Source of the DNA: an uncultured Fibrobacter sp.
GTDB taxonomy: Bacteria; Fibrobacterota; Fibrobacteria; Fibrobacterales; Fibrobacteraceae
Direction of reading: 5' to 3'
NCBI RefSeq assembly: GCF_947305105.1
Contig: NZ_CAMZCS010000019.1
Location: 1 to 59,288 of the forward strand
Length of the DNA stretch: 59,288 nt
Positions within the stretch are counted from its first letter, which is position 1. The number at the start of each line of letters is the position of its first letter. The position numbers and the translations under genes are program-made. Positions 25,108 to 34,345 of the stretch are shown in pieces. The notes below the pieces were generated by a model, which was not told the DNA's origin, did not search any database, and saw only the letters and a program-made list of their open reading frames with translations.

Positions 25108-28100
25108 TTACTCGTTCACGATTTCAGCTTTGGCGAAGCTAGCCTTCTTTGTACGGCGGACACCCCACATCTGAGTTTCTTCCATCTTGTTCTTCTTGCC
25201 AAACTTGGCCAGGTGGACAGAAGAGGTCATCTTCGAGACATAGGCGCCCGTTCCAACAATGCGCTTGTCAGAAGACACAAGGTTCCAAGAGATGAAGAAG
25301 TTGAGCTGGGTATCCAAGCAGGAATGACCTTCACCGAAGATAACCCTATTGTTCTTCGCAGCGTCGTCAGGATCAACGCAAGGAATCTTCTCTACGCTAT
25401 GGGCAACAAAGTTACCGAGGTTCGTGAAGAGATCCATTTCAACTTCGAGATAAATCTTCTTAATCTCTTCCTTGTGTTCAGGATTATTGAAGTACTTCGA
25501 AATCGTAGTATCAGAATTGACCAACGAATTCATGTCAGACTTCAGGAAGTAACCAAGCCTACCCGGATTGTCGTCCTGAACTTCCTTCCAAGAAGTCGTC
25601 ACCGGATACTTCTTGACAGAGGTAATCTTGACATTACCGGAGTTCTTCATGGCTTCCAGTTCGTCCGGATTAATCATCGTGTAGACGATAGACTTCACGC
25701 CAACTTCAGCTTCACCAGTAACCGGAGTCCACGGCGACGGGAGACGCTTTTCAGAGTTGTAAGACGTCGGGGAGTTCCAAGCAAAGGACGCATCATCCGA
25801 CGGGCGCAGAGACGGATCGGTACCCGGCACCGGCGAAGCAGAGTCTGCCCAAATCACGTTATCGGTACGGAAGCGGATGTAGTCACCGGTATGCGGAGTC
25901 GGATTGTCATCCGATCCACTATAGAAGATCGTCACCTTGTCGGCACCCACATTAACAACAGATGCAGACTTAACACCTTCAATGTACTTTTCCGAACCAG
26001 ACTTCAAGTTAGCAGCAGAGTTCAGGTAGACAGTGAATGCGGTCGTTGCATAGTTAGCATCCTTGAGCACAACAGATTCCGAAAGAGTCAAGGTCATGAC
26101 ATCCGTCGTCTCGTCGCGCCTACGCACGTCAGCAGCCTTGATGATCGGAGCCACACGGTCATTGATATTGCCGGGGAATCCATCTTCCTTGACACGGCCA
26201 CGGTCGCTATAGCGAGCATAAGACCTCAAGTTCGCATTCGGGTTAGCGGTCTTGATATCCTTGGAGAAATTCACACCACTAATCGTGACACGCGGCATAC
26301 AAAGGGTATCATCCAAGCCAGCAGCAGAACCGCAAAGCATCGGAGCAAAAGCATCCCTTTCTACGACGACAGAATCCTTGTCACCTTCCCAGTACACGAC
26401 GATTCTATTCGGCAGGGAGTCCGGACTATTGTAGAACTCACGGTTATAATAAATGACCAAGGAGTCTGCAATACCGTCAAGGTATTCATGGTTCATATCA
26501 AAATACTGTTCGTCCATGATGAACTTCACAGCAGGAACCTTGCCGCGGACATCGAAGATGTCAGCAAACACCGGATACGGTACAGGAGGCTTCCTGAAGT
26601 GGAGCGGAGTGTACTTAGCCTTAATCAAGGTCGACTGCGGGCCCGTAATGCTGAGTGTAGCCGGATTATCCTTTATGTCACCATCAGCCGTACGGTATTC
26701 CTTAGTTGAATAGATGCTGAAGGTTGCACGGCCATCAACCAGGACAATGGCGGAGTCTGCAGTAGTGATACCCTGAGACGTTTCAGAACCGATTGCCAAG
26801 GCGAAGTTACAACGAGCACCACATTCTTCGTAAGATCCAGGATTCGTCATCGACGGAGCCAAAGCCAAGATGTAGAACGTGTACATCGGGCCGACAAACC
26901 TTTCTTCCGTCGGATCGTCACCAGAAATCTGCTTCGAGCTGGTTTCAGATTCCACAAAGACGAGCTTCGGGACATAGAAGGTCACAGAAGTCTTAACCGT
27001 GTGGCCAGTTACAGCGAAGTCATAGGTTTCCTGTTCAGCCGACATGAATGCCATGTTCAGAGAAGCATAGATTGTATCAATACCCGATTCACCAATCATG
27101 CGCTGAGTCTTGCCATTCCAAGGCTGGAAGGTACCATTAGAGTCCTTGACTTCAAGGGTAACATCGTTCGTGGCAACACCCTGAGAATTGGTGACCGTGA
27201 TTCCGTACGGCTGATCAACAGCAGACGGGAGGTCAATCAAAACGGTCTCACCCTGATCCATGATCGAGGAAATGTATATCGGAACTCTGCTGGGATGGTC
27301 TTCCGAGCTAGCCAAAGCAGAAGTTACGACATCGTATTCAGCCACCTTATTGCTACCTTCATCTTGAGAGGTACCATGCTTGCTCACGACTTCCAGGTTA
27401 CCTTCAACAGTGAATTCGAATTTTTCCTTACTGTTGTCAATAGAAGCCCACAGCACGTAGTCATTCGGGGCAAGGCCAGAAAGCGTATTCTTGTCAATCT
27501 TCGGATCAGCACGATCGGTCAGGTCAATTCCACCAAAGTAGACGATGGACTGAGCCATTTCTTCAGCAGTCTTGATGACCGTGCCCTTCTTATCCGTAAG
27601 CGTGTAGTCAATGTTTTTGCCCTTTCCGACCAAATACGTAAGCAATTCTTTTTGGCAGTAGGTTTCACCCGAACCGCCACCGCAGGAGCCGTTGCTAGAC
27701 ACAGCATAGCAGAGGGCGAACACATCAACACCGTTCTTCTTGCTGATAACTTGCTTGGCAAGACCCGTCGTCTGCTTAATGAACATGTTCGTCTTGATAC
27801 GCACGTTACTCATTGTGGTACGACGGTCGCAGAAGAAGATGTCGATGTCATATTCAGTACCGACCGTGAATCCGCCAGAATTACCCTTGAACTTATCCAA
27901 GTCGACGTAACCCGGAGCGGCAAGGTGGGTACCACCAAGGTCCACAGCCAGCTTGTTGTCGATATAGACCCAAATGTCATCGTCGCCACGGAAGCTGAAG
28001 CGCAGGCCCTTCTTGTAACGGAACGTTGCATGAGATTCGAAGCAGAAGTGCTGGTTACGGCCACCCGTCTTGAGGGCATCGTAATCGTTAGCACCCGAAG

Positions 28101-29775
28101 TCCAGCGAGGAACGCCGCCTTCCGGAACCTGATTTTTCATGGTCAAAGTACCAACAGGCGTTTCGGTTCCTTCTTTATAATAGGTCCAACCAATGGGGCC
28201 CATATTGGGGCAAGACCAGCCCCAGCCATCACCTTCGAAGCTAATTCCATTCTCGGGAGACGTAAATTCGCTACCAGCAGCAAACTTTTGAGTGCAGTCG
28301 ATTCCCTTGCTCCAACCCGGACCCTTACAGAACAGGTCAATTTCAGGAACCCCTTCTGCAGCGTTGATGGCGCGGAGGCCTTCGCCAGCACCAATAGTAG
28401 CATTATAGTTAGCGCAAACAAAGACCGGACCTTCAGCCTTGCGCTTGTTTTCCGCAGCAGCAAGATGAGTAGAGCCCTCTAAGAACATCTCAGCAGACGG
28501 AGTCTGTTCGGCCGGGTAGAAACCACCCTTAGCCGGGTACTTTGCACCATCCGGGCCTTCATAGTTATCGGAATCGAATTCGTACTTGCCATCCTTGGTC
28601 TGCGTGAACGGGAGGTTGAAGCAGTAAGCTTCGTTAACTCCGGCAGTGGGGTTGAACATTGCAGTAAAGGCTTCATCAGGAGTGCTACCAAAGCACTTTT
28701 TACCAGCAGCCGTCAGCTTGGGCTTCTTGTCCTTGCCCAAAACCTCTTCAACCATGCCCGGAGTTACACCAATACAAGGAACAACACCGGCATCGCTGTT
28801 CACCACATTATACTTGGCAGTAGAATAGTAGCAAGCATTAGCCTGAGCCTGAGCTGTAGTCTGCCCCTGGAACCAGTCCGGGTTACAAGTAAAGGCACCA
28901 TGCAGAGAAGCATCGGTATCATAAATCATAGCGGCAAGGTTATAACCGCAAGCACCGCTAACACCATCATCTGTTACAGTCCAACCGATTCTTTCCGGAT
29001 TGGCTTTATTCGCATATTCTTCGGTAGCAACAAAGTAAATTTCGTTAGAGGCCAGGAATTCAAACATTGTGGCCAGAGGAATCGGATCTACCTGACCCTG
29101 AGTACCCCAGTCACCGTCCATACCGAGACCTTCCTTCTTCTCTTCGTCATCATCGCGATAGATGACAACCTGAGCAGGAGGAACTTCGTCAATATAGCGC
29201 CTGAAATACCAGCCGCAACGATCCGGATCAGCCTCCAGGGCAACAGCCGGCTTGTCGTCTTCCACAATCATGGGAATTGCGCTCTTCCATTCGGCATTCT
29301 CGGGCAAGAACACATAGAAGTACTTCACGTCAGGAGGAGTTGCGCTATAGTAGGTCACATTCTCCTTTTCCGTGTCCGGATGAGCCTGAATCCAGAGCTC
29401 AGAGCCGCCCTTCATGTGAACGCACTTGAAGCCAGCGGCATCAGACATCTGCATGTACTTGACGTTCATGGAATCCGGACGCACGCAATGACCGCTGTTG
29501 CAGTCATTGGCGCCAGTTTCTTCGATGTTGAAGCCAGTGGCATTGTTCGGGCCACCAATATTATCGGTAGATACCTGTAGCCAGCCATCATACGGGCTCT
29601 TGGTGAAGGCAGCCTTTTGGCCACCCGCAACCGCATATGCCGATTTCCAACCCGCCGGTAACTTGAAGTATACCGTACCTTCGCAGGCCATAGCTGCGAA
29701 CACCCCTTGCACCCCTGCAAAGAGAAGAACTAATGCAAGCACCAATCCTTTTATGGCGTCATATTGTTTTTTCAT
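25108..29775 (-). CDS. very large secreted fibro-slime domain protein
   Basis: A 1555-residue exported protein. The signal peptide is near residues 10-27 (LVLALVLLFAGVQGVFA). A fibro-slime domain lies at about residues 540-670: a PA14-like beta module with RFSFRGDDDIWVYIDN, then LAVDLGGTHLAAPGYVDLD and YDIDIFFCDRRTTMSNVRI, all hallmarks of the family first defined in Fibrobacter. The N-terminal third has carbohydrate-binding-like features (VYFKLPAGWKSAYAV), and the long C-terminal part is beta-rich with repeated Ig-like stretches (VTNSQGVATNDVTLEVKDSN, PRVTISGVNFS). It ends without a recognisable T9SS tail. Such proteins are thought to act in adhesion to cellulose. ATG 29775 follows a TAAATT box by 12 nt. 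Its own terminator makes it monocistronic. Confidence 0.9.
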   Translation of the reverse strand: MKKQYDAIKGLVLALVLLFAGVQGVFAAMACEGTVYFKLPAGWKSAYAVAGGQKAAFTKSPYDGWLQVSTDNIGGPNNATGFNIEETGANDCNSGHCVRPDSMNVKYMQMSDAAGFKCVHMKGGSELWIQAHPDTEKENVTYYSATPPDVKYFYVFLPENAEWKSAIPMIVEDDKPAVALEADPDRCGWYFRRYIDEVPPAQVVIYRDDDEEKKEGLGMDGDWGTQGQVDPIPLATMFEFLASNEIYFVATEEYANKANPERIGWTVTDDGVSGACGYNLAAMIYDTDASLHGAFTCNPDWFQGQTTAQAQANACYYSTAKYNVVNSDAGVVPCIGVTPGMVEEVLGKDKKPKLTAAGKKCFGSTPDEAFTAMFNPTAGVNEAYCFNLPFTQTKDGKYEFDSDNYEGPDGAKYPAKGGFYPAEQTPSAEMFLEGSTHLAAAENKRKAEGPVFVCANYNATIGAGEGLRAINAAEGVPEIDLFCKGPGWSKGIDCTQKFAAGSEFTSPENGISFEGDGWGWSCPNMGPIGWTYYKEGTETPVGTLTMKNQVPEGGVPRWTSGANDYDALKTGGRNQHFCFESHATFRYKKGLRFSFRGDDDIWVYIDNKLAVDLGGTHLAAPGYVDLDKFKGNSGGFTVGTEYDIDIFFCDRRTTMSNVRIKTNMFIKQTTGLAKQVISKKNGVDVFALCYAVSSNGSCGGGSGETYCQKELLTYLVGKGKNIDYTLTDKKGTVIKTAEEMAQSIVYFGGIDLTDRADPKIDKNTLSGLAPNDYVLWASIDNSKEKFEFTVEGNLEVVSKHGTSQDEGSNKVAEYDVVTSALASSEDHPSRVPIYISSIMDQGETVLIDLPSAVDQPYGITVTNSQGVATNDVTLEVKDSNGTFQPWNGKTQRMIGESGIDTIYASLNMAFMSAEQETYDFAVTGHTVKTSVTFYVPKLVFVESETSSKQISGDDPTEERFVGPMYTFYILALAPSMTNPGSYEECGARCNFALAIGSETSQGITTADSAIVLVDGRATFSIYSTKEYRTADGDIKDNPATLSITGPQSTLIKAKYTPLHFRKPPVPYPVFADIFDVRGKVPAVKFIMDEQYFDMNHEYLDGIADSLVIYYNREFYNSPDSLPNRIVVYWEGDKDSVVVERDAFAPMLCGSAAGLDDTLCMPRVTISGVNFSKDIKTANPNANLRSYARYSDRGRVKEDGFPGNINDRVAPIIKAADVRRRDETTDVMTLTLSESVVLKDANYATTAFTVYLNSAANLKSGSEKYIEGVKSASVVNVGADKVTIFYSGSDDNPTPHTGDYIRFRTDNVIWADSASPVPGTDPSLRPSDDASFAWNSPTSYNSEKRLPSPWTPVTGEAEVGVKSIVYTMINPDELEAMKNSGNVKITSVKKYPVTTSWKEVQDDNPGRLGYFLKSDMNSLVNSDTTISKYFNNPEHKEEIKKIYLEVEMDLFTNLGNFVAHSVEKIPCVDPDDAAKNNRVIFGEGHSCLDTQLNFFISWNLVSSDKRIVGTGAYVSKMTSSVHLAKFGKKNKMEETQMWGVRRTKKASFAKAEIVNE

Positions 29776-29862
29776 AATTTTGTTTCCAATTTAAGTTCTC
29801 CGACCAATAACACACCAAAAACATCCTGCTTTTGATATGCCACACCGACCTAAAATCTACCC

Positions 29863-29937
29863 TTTTTGCAAAGAAAAAGGTGTGTTTTTTTGCAAAACAA
29901 CACAAAAAAGTGTTTACAAATGGCCTTTTTGCAAAAA
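29863..29937. promoter_or_regulatory. three TTTTTGCAAA palindromic sites
   Basis: In the 351-bp divergent gap between the fibro-slime gene and the FHA-GGDEF gene, TTTTTGCAAA occurs at 29863-29872, 29885-29897 (with extra T) and as the perfect palindrome TTTTTGCAAAAA at 29926-29937. The centres are about 23 and 40 bp apart. These may be operator sites for a shared regulator. The remainder of the gap is AT-rich, with TAAATT (fibro-slime side) and TACATT (30090s) as candidate -10 boxes. Confidence 0.4.
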
Positions 29938-30126
29938 TATGTTTATAAATCACACAAATATTGCACGGAAAAAAAACGGCCCCAACCCATCGTCACGCAT
30001 TTGTGTAACCAAACTTTTACAAACAACAAAATCCAGCCTTTGCAAGATGCCAAAATCGCCCTTCAAACCACCATCATAGCAGCCTAAAAAAACTACATTT
30101 TGCACATTGAAAGTAGAGAGGACCCG

Positions 30127-31011
30127 ATGAAGGATTTAGACCAAACTATCGTCACAGGAAACAAGACGATCCGGTTTCAACCGAGTGAGATGCGACCACA
30201 TCTCGTCGTGTTGTATCCTCAATCCCAATTCAAGCAAATCGCCCTCTCTGTTGGCAGCGTCATCCTCGGTCGCGGCAGCGATGCCGACGTCCACTTGGAC
30301 GACGAACTCGTGAGCCGCAAGCACTGCAAAATCAGTTTCGACGGGCTGCACATCACCGTGGAAGACCTCGGCAGCACCAACGGCACTTACGTCGACGGCA
30401 ACGCCATCACCACGGCAATCCTTGGTCCCGACAACCGCCTGCAAATCGGCACGATGGTCCTGAAAGTGGAATTCAAGGATGCCACCGAAGAGGCTATCGA
30501 CCGAGAACTTTTCGAAGCAGCGACGACGGATGCGCTCACCAAGATTGCGAACCGCCGCACCTTCATGGACAGGAGCCTCGGTGAACTTGCGCTCGCAAGG
30601 CGCAACAACTATTACGTTCACTGCATCATGGTGGACATCGACCACTTCAAACGCGTGAACGACACATGGGGCCACCAGTGCGGCGATGTCGTGCTCAAGG
30701 AAGTCGCGAAAATACTCAAGAACGAGAAGCGCGAATCCGATTTGCTTGCCCGCTACGGTGGCGAAGAGTTCGTGCTGCTTCTCTGCGGTATCGGCCCCGA
30801 AGACGCGAAAAAGAGCGCCGAGCGCCTCCGCGCCGCAGTCGAGAACCACCGCTTTGCTTGGAACGACACGATCATTCCCGTGACGATTTCACTGGGGCTT
30901 GCCAGCAAGCAAGGGGAATTCATCGGCAAGATTGACGAGCTCATCGCCGAAAGCGACAAGTACCTCTACATCGCAAAAGAAGGCGGCCGCAACCAAGTCA
31001 CCTCCGCGTAA
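30127..31011 (+). CDS. FHA-GGDEF protein, likely diguanylate cyclase
   Basis: A 294-residue cytoplasmic signalling protein. The N-terminal FHA domain (about residues 35-110) has GRGSDADVHLDDELVSRKHC and the LGSTNGTYVDG loop, which bind phosphothreonine peptides. A GGDEF domain (about 130-290) follows with DIDHFKRVNDTWGH and the active-site motif RYGGEEF, so cyclic-di-GMP synthesis is expected. An inhibitory-site RxxD five residues before GGEEF is not evident. The start at 30127 is chosen because GAGAGGA lies upstream; an earlier in-frame ATG at 30100 has none. It diverges from the fibro-slime gene, so a link between c-di-GMP and adhesion is possible but not shown. Confidence 0.92.
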   Translation: MKDLDQTIVTGNKTIRFQPSEMRPHLVVLYPQSQFKQIALSVGSVILGRGSDADVHLDDELVSRKHCKISFDGLHITVEDLGSTNGTYVDGNAITTAILGPDNRLQIGTMVLKVEFKDATEEAIDRELFEAATTDALTKIANRRTFMDRSLGELALARRNNYYVHCIMVDIDHFKRVNDTWGHQCGDVVLKEVAKILKNEKRESDLLARYGGEEFVLLLCGIGPEDAKKSAERLRAAVENHRFAWNDTIIPVTISLGLASKQGEFIGKIDELIAESDKYLYIAKEGGRNQVTSA

Positions 31012-31128
31012 AAAAACTTCAAAATATTAAAGCATTCCCTACATCCCCAGCATCCCCTAAACTAACTGCGGGATAGCTTTCCAGTCATAGAGACAGCTAG
31101 CTAATGCATCAAAACAGGAGCGTCGGCC

Positions 31129-31193
31129 GGGGAGGGGGAGGGTGCAGGGAGGGGGCCGGGCGGCCTTCGCAACTCCGAGCGTGGCCCCCTCCC
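31129..31193 (+). other. G-run cluster (possible G-quadruplex) with 11-bp inverted repeat
   Basis: Within the 288-bp gap before the MATE gene there are five G-runs at 31129-31132, 31134-31138, 31140-31142, 31147-31149 and 31151-31155, separated by A, A, TGCA and A. GGGAGGGGGCC (31147-31157) also forms a perfect inverted repeat with GGCCCCCTCCC (31183-31193). Nothing else is recognisable in this gap apart from a TAAATT box at 31283-31288. Confidence 0.55.
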
Positions 31194-31299
31194 GCATCAA
31201 ATTCCTCTACGAATACAAGAAAAACAACGTTCTCGCTCCCGCAACGAAATTCACACCCCTTTTATTACAATCCCTATTTTTCTAAATTTGCGCTCCGAA

Positions 31300-32730
31300 A
31301 TGGAGAACACGCTCGAAAACAAGAAATTGAACGCGATGGGGACGGCCAGCATCCCCAAGATTATCCTGCAATTCTCGGTGCCCGCCATCATCAGCATGCT
31401 CATCGAGGCGCTCTACAACATCGTAGACCGCTACTTCGTAGGGCAGGGCGTAGGCAGCCTCGGCATCGGGGGCATCACGATTTGCTTCCCCATCACCTTG
31501 TTCATCATGGCCATGTCGATGATTGTGGGCGTTGGCGGCAATACGATTTTCGCCATCCGCCTCGGCGAAAAGAAGTACCAGCAGGCAGCCATCATCCTCA
31601 ACAACTCGTTCCTGTTGCTGGTCATCATGGCCGTGGCCGCATTCACGCTGGGCCAAACATTCATGACCCCGCTCCTCAAGCTCTTCGGAGCAAGCGACCA
31701 GCTTTTGCCCGTGGCCAAGAGCTACATGCGCATCATTTTGATGGGAGCGATTTTCCAGACTATCGTCCCGGGGATGAACCACTTCATCCGCAGCATGGGC
31801 CACCCCAAGACGGCCATGACCCGCGTCATGATTGGCGCCGGCAGCAACGTGATTCTCGACTGGCTGTTCATCATGAAGTTCGGCTGGGGCATCGAAGGTG
31901 CCGCCTGGGCCACTGTTACGAGCCAGCTCATCGGCGGAATCGCGGTGATGCAGTTCTTTGTCAAAAAGACGACACCCATCAAAATTAACCGCCGTCTCAT
32001 GAAGCTCCGGGCCGCCTACGTGCGCAAGATTTTCATCTTGGGCCTCCCGCCCAGCGTCATGCAGATAACGAACAGCCTTCTAAACGCCATTCTCGCCTGG
32101 AGCCTCACCCATTACGGGAACAAGAGCCTCCAGAACGTGAACGGCATGACCGGCGGAGACCAGGCGATTGCCGCATTCGGCATCATCAACAGCATCGTCT
32201 CCATCATCATCCTCCCGCTTCTCGGGTTCGTGAATGGAAGCCAGCCCATCATCGGTTATAACTACGGCGCAAAGAAATTCACCCGTGTCCGCGGGGCGCT
32301 CAAGTTCACCATGATTTATGCGACCGGATTTATCGCAGTCGCCTGGATAATCGTCATGACGTTCACGCGCACCTTTGTCGCACCCTTCGCCCCGAACGAC
32401 GTGAACATGCAGGAACTCGCCACCTGGGGAATGCGAACATTCCTCATCATGCTCCCGTTTGTGCCCATAGGCATGGTCTCGGGCAACTTTTTCCAAGGTA
32501 TTGGCAAACCATGGCAATCCATGTTCTTCAACGCTTGCCGCCAGATGATTCTCCTGATTCCGTTCGTCATCATCATGCCCCGATTCTTCGAACTCCGGGG
32601 AGTATTCATGGCGCAACCCATTGCCGACGTGGGCGCGTGCATTATCGCCGTCACCATGCTGCGCATGCAACTCAAAAAAATCCCGCATACAGACATGCGG
32701 GATGACGAAACGGAAACGGTTTCCAATTAA
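31300..32730 (+). CDS. MATE family efflux transporter
   Basis: A 476-residue membrane protein with about twelve helices in two related halves, typical of the MATE multidrug/Na+ or H+ antiporters. Family cues are IPKIILQFSVPAIISMLIEA, NIVDRYFVGQGVGSLGIGGI, MIVGVGGNTIFAIRLGEKK, PGMNHFIRSMGHPKTAM, and the second-half GFVNGSQPIIGYNYGAKKF. The start at 31300 is preferred to the TTG at 31288, which lies on the -10-like TAAATT box. The substrate is unknown. Its stop overlaps the end of a convergent lipoprotein gene by 4 bp. Confidence 0.93.
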   Translation: MENTLENKKLNAMGTASIPKIILQFSVPAIISMLIEALYNIVDRYFVGQGVGSLGIGGITICFPITLFIMAMSMIVGVGGNTIFAIRLGEKKYQQAAIILNNSFLLLVIMAVAAFTLGQTFMTPLLKLFGASDQLLPVAKSYMRIILMGAIFQTIVPGMNHFIRSMGHPKTAMTRVMIGAGSNVILDWLFIMKFGWGIEGAAWATVTSQLIGGIAVMQFFVKKTTPIKINRRLMKLRAAYVRKIFILGLPPSVMQITNSLLNAILAWSLTHYGNKSLQNVNGMTGGDQAIAAFGIINSIVSIIILPLLGFVNGSQPIIGYNYGAKKFTRVRGALKFTMIYATGFIAVAWIIVMTFTRTFVAPFAPNDVNMQELATWGMRTFLIMLPFVPIGMVSGNFFQGIGKPWQSMFFNACRQMILLIPFVIIMPRFFELRGVFMAQPIADVGACIIAVTMLRMQLKKIPHTDMRDDETETVSN

Positions 32731-33212
32731 TAAAGTTTTTTCGCAGAGACGAGCTCGCCGCCCTTCTCGTGGAAGAGAATCAAGGAGCCGCCCTCGACCG
32801 ACTGCAAGACATTCTTGATTTTTTCGACAATCGCATTCTCGTCAAAACCGATTTCGTTGTAAGCCGTCTCGCCAATGACCAGGCCGAAACGAATCATGTC
32901 CGGAGCCACCTTGCGGAGGTACGCGATAAATTCTTCGCCACCACCCACGACATCGGTCGCAGTGAGTTTTTCGATTTCCATAGGATCACGGACGCTCACC
33001 AGCATCGGGAACAGGTCGGTGGCAACGGCCTGCTTGCTGTTCAGGTAGAGCGTGTTCCCCACAAAAAGACTAATGGAATCGTTCAGCACCTGGCGAACCT
33101 CGATGATAATATCGCATTCGGCAGACATCACCTGCATATCGACTTTGGAGGGGCCACATGCCATCAGAGCGAGGGACAAGACGGCGAGGAGCGATAGAAG
33201 CATTTTTTTCAT
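32727..33212 (-). CDS. lipoprotein of unknown function
   Basis: A 161-residue lipoprotein: signal MKKMLLSLLAVLSLALMAC with the lipidated Cys at residue 19. The mature part is mixed alpha/beta (VDMQVMSAECDIIIEVRQVLND, AYLRKVAPDMIRFGLVIGE, ILFHEKGGELVSAKKLY). AGGAG precedes the ATG. No known family or catalytic motif is recognised. It is convergent with the MATE gene, with a 4-bp overlap of the two 3' ends, so no terminator separates them. Confidence 0.8.
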   Translation of the reverse strand: MKKMLLSLLAVLSLALMACGPSKVDMQVMSAECDIIIEVRQVLNDSISLFVGNTLYLNSKQAVATDLFPMLVSVRDPMEIEKLTATDVVGGGEEFIAYLRKVAPDMIRFGLVIGETAYNEIGFDENAIVEKIKNVLQSVEGGSLILFHEKGGELVSAKKLY

Positions 33213-33388
33213 GGGGAGAGTCTCCTGTTAAGTAATCCGTAGAAAAAATATAACCTTTGGCTGCCGGAGTAGTTTATAAAAAAAAAGAAACGCGAAAATT
33301 TTCCGGTCAACCGCCCCAAAAAGGGGGCTTTCAACAAGCTGGGCATATAAATTAGACCAAAATGCAATTTTTATACGCCCCTAACGGC

Positions 33389-33411
33389 AAAAAACAGGCT
33401 AAAAAGAGCCT
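33389..33411 (-). terminator. possible terminator after the acyltransferase-like gene
   Basis: Minus-strand stem AGGCT / AGCCT with an A/T loop, followed by TGTTTTTT. The stem is short. The rest of the 236-bp gap 33213-33448 is AT-rich, with a second small stem at 33313-33328 (GCCCC-AAAAA-GGGGGC), and no gene is seen. Confidence 0.5.
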
Positions 33412-33448
33412 CAAGATACACTTTTACGAGTCAAAATTGAAAAAAACT

Positions 33449-34321
33449 CTATTTTGACAAAATTCCTAGCGCCTTTTCAATCAAATCGGGCGACAATTTG
33501 AAGATTTCGCTGAGTTTTTCCACTCGGCACCCCTCGTCCAGGCGTTCCATGCGGCTGCCGTTTGCATCGCGGGTCACGAGGTTGCCCTTTTGGTAGTAAT
33601 ACTGGATTCCGCGTTCGCGGTCCAGGCGGTTCAACACCGGATACGTCATCATCTCGCGGTAAAAGCTTTCCACCCAATGTTGTTTGAACTCCTCAACGCT
33701 GACACCATCCAGCGGGTACTCAAAACGGAGCTTCATCTGGGCACCGGCCAAGCCACGGTCGCCGAGAGCGCCGCCCGTCCAAAGTTCCATGCGGTCTTGG
33801 GCAGGGCGCACCAGGCGCACGCTGTTCGGCACCAGCGGGAACACAGCATCGCCCGTCCCGAAAGGCGGAGCAGGCGGAATCGGCAGCGGGTCGAAAATGA
33901 GGTAGCCGGGATCGAAGAGGTAGTCAGACGAGAGAGGTGACAGCAGTGAGCTATGAGCAGTGAGGCGTGAGGCTCCAGGTTCGAGGTTCGAGGTGCGAGG
34001 CGCGGGCGAGGTGGAGTCAAGAAGGACGTTCGGGAGAATCAGGGCGCAGTGGATGTTGCGTTCCTTGCGCTTGTGGCCCATGACGAGTCGCGGTTTGAGA
34101 CCCATGTCAACCAAGCTCTGGTACAGGTGCCATGTCATGCTGAAGCACGTGCCGCCGCCCATCCACGTATCGACATCGTTCTGGTCGCTGTCGTCCAGAT
34201 TGCGAGCACCCGTGGCACTCCCCGTCTGTTCCAAGCGGATAATCTTCGTGAGGTTCTCGTAAGTCACGTTCGAGAGCTTATTGCACAGATCGAGAATCTT
34301 TTGCCACGTAGAAGCGTCCAT
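33449..34321 (-). CDS. Cys-His-Asp acyltransferase/transglutaminase-like protein with repeat-derived insertion
   Basis: A 290-residue protein with the catalytic layout of arylamine N-acetyltransferases and transglutaminase-like enzymes: Cys in GGGTCFSMTWHLYQSL, His in NIHCALIL, and Asp in YLFDPGYLIFD. Between the His and the Asp strands, where the family normally has a short loop, lies a low-complexity stretch (TSPAPRTSNLEPGASRLT, then AHSSLLSPLSS). It is encoded by 7-bp repeat DNA. The second half has no obvious family match. ATG 34321 is chosen because TATCTT lies exactly 7 nt upstream; the frame is open to 34345. The substrate is unknown. Folding may be unaffected because the insert is at a surface loop. 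Confidence 0.68.
   Translation of the reverse strand: MDASTWQKILDLCNKLSNVTYENLTKIIRLEQTGSATGARNLDDSDQNDVDTWMGGGTCFSMTWHLYQSLVDMGLKPRLVMGHKRKERNIHCALILPNVLLDSTSPAPRTSNLEPGASRLTAHSSLLSPLSSDYLFDPGYLIFDPLPIPPAPPFGTGDAVFPLVPNSVRLVRPAQDRMELWTGGALGDRGLAGAQMKLRFEYPLDGVSVEEFKQHWVESFYREMMTYPVLNRLDRERGIQYYYQKGNLVTRDANGSRMERLDEGCRVEKLSEIFKLSPDLIEKALGILSK
33934..34018 (-). repeat. heptad repeat inside the acyltransferase-like gene
   Basis: Plus-strand units AGTGAGC, TATGAGC, AGTGAGG, CGTGAGG, CTCCAGG, TTCGAGG, TTCGAGG, TGCGAGG, CGCGGGC lie inside the coding sequence and are translated in frame on the minus strand. Confidence 0.8.
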
Positions 34322-34328
34322 GAGGGGA

Positions 34329-34334
34329 AAGATA
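34329..34334 (-). promoter_or_regulatory. -10 box 7 nt before the 34321 start
   Basis: Minus strand TATCTT, TCCCCTC, then ATG. There is no Shine-Dalgarno; the spacing fits a leaderless transcript. Confidence 0.55.
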
Positions 34335-34345
34335 GAAAAAGGCAC

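Noticed and set aside
25213-28482. Two long plus-strand frames (498 and 493 codons)
   Set aside because: Shadows of the fibro-slime gene; basic, motif-free products.
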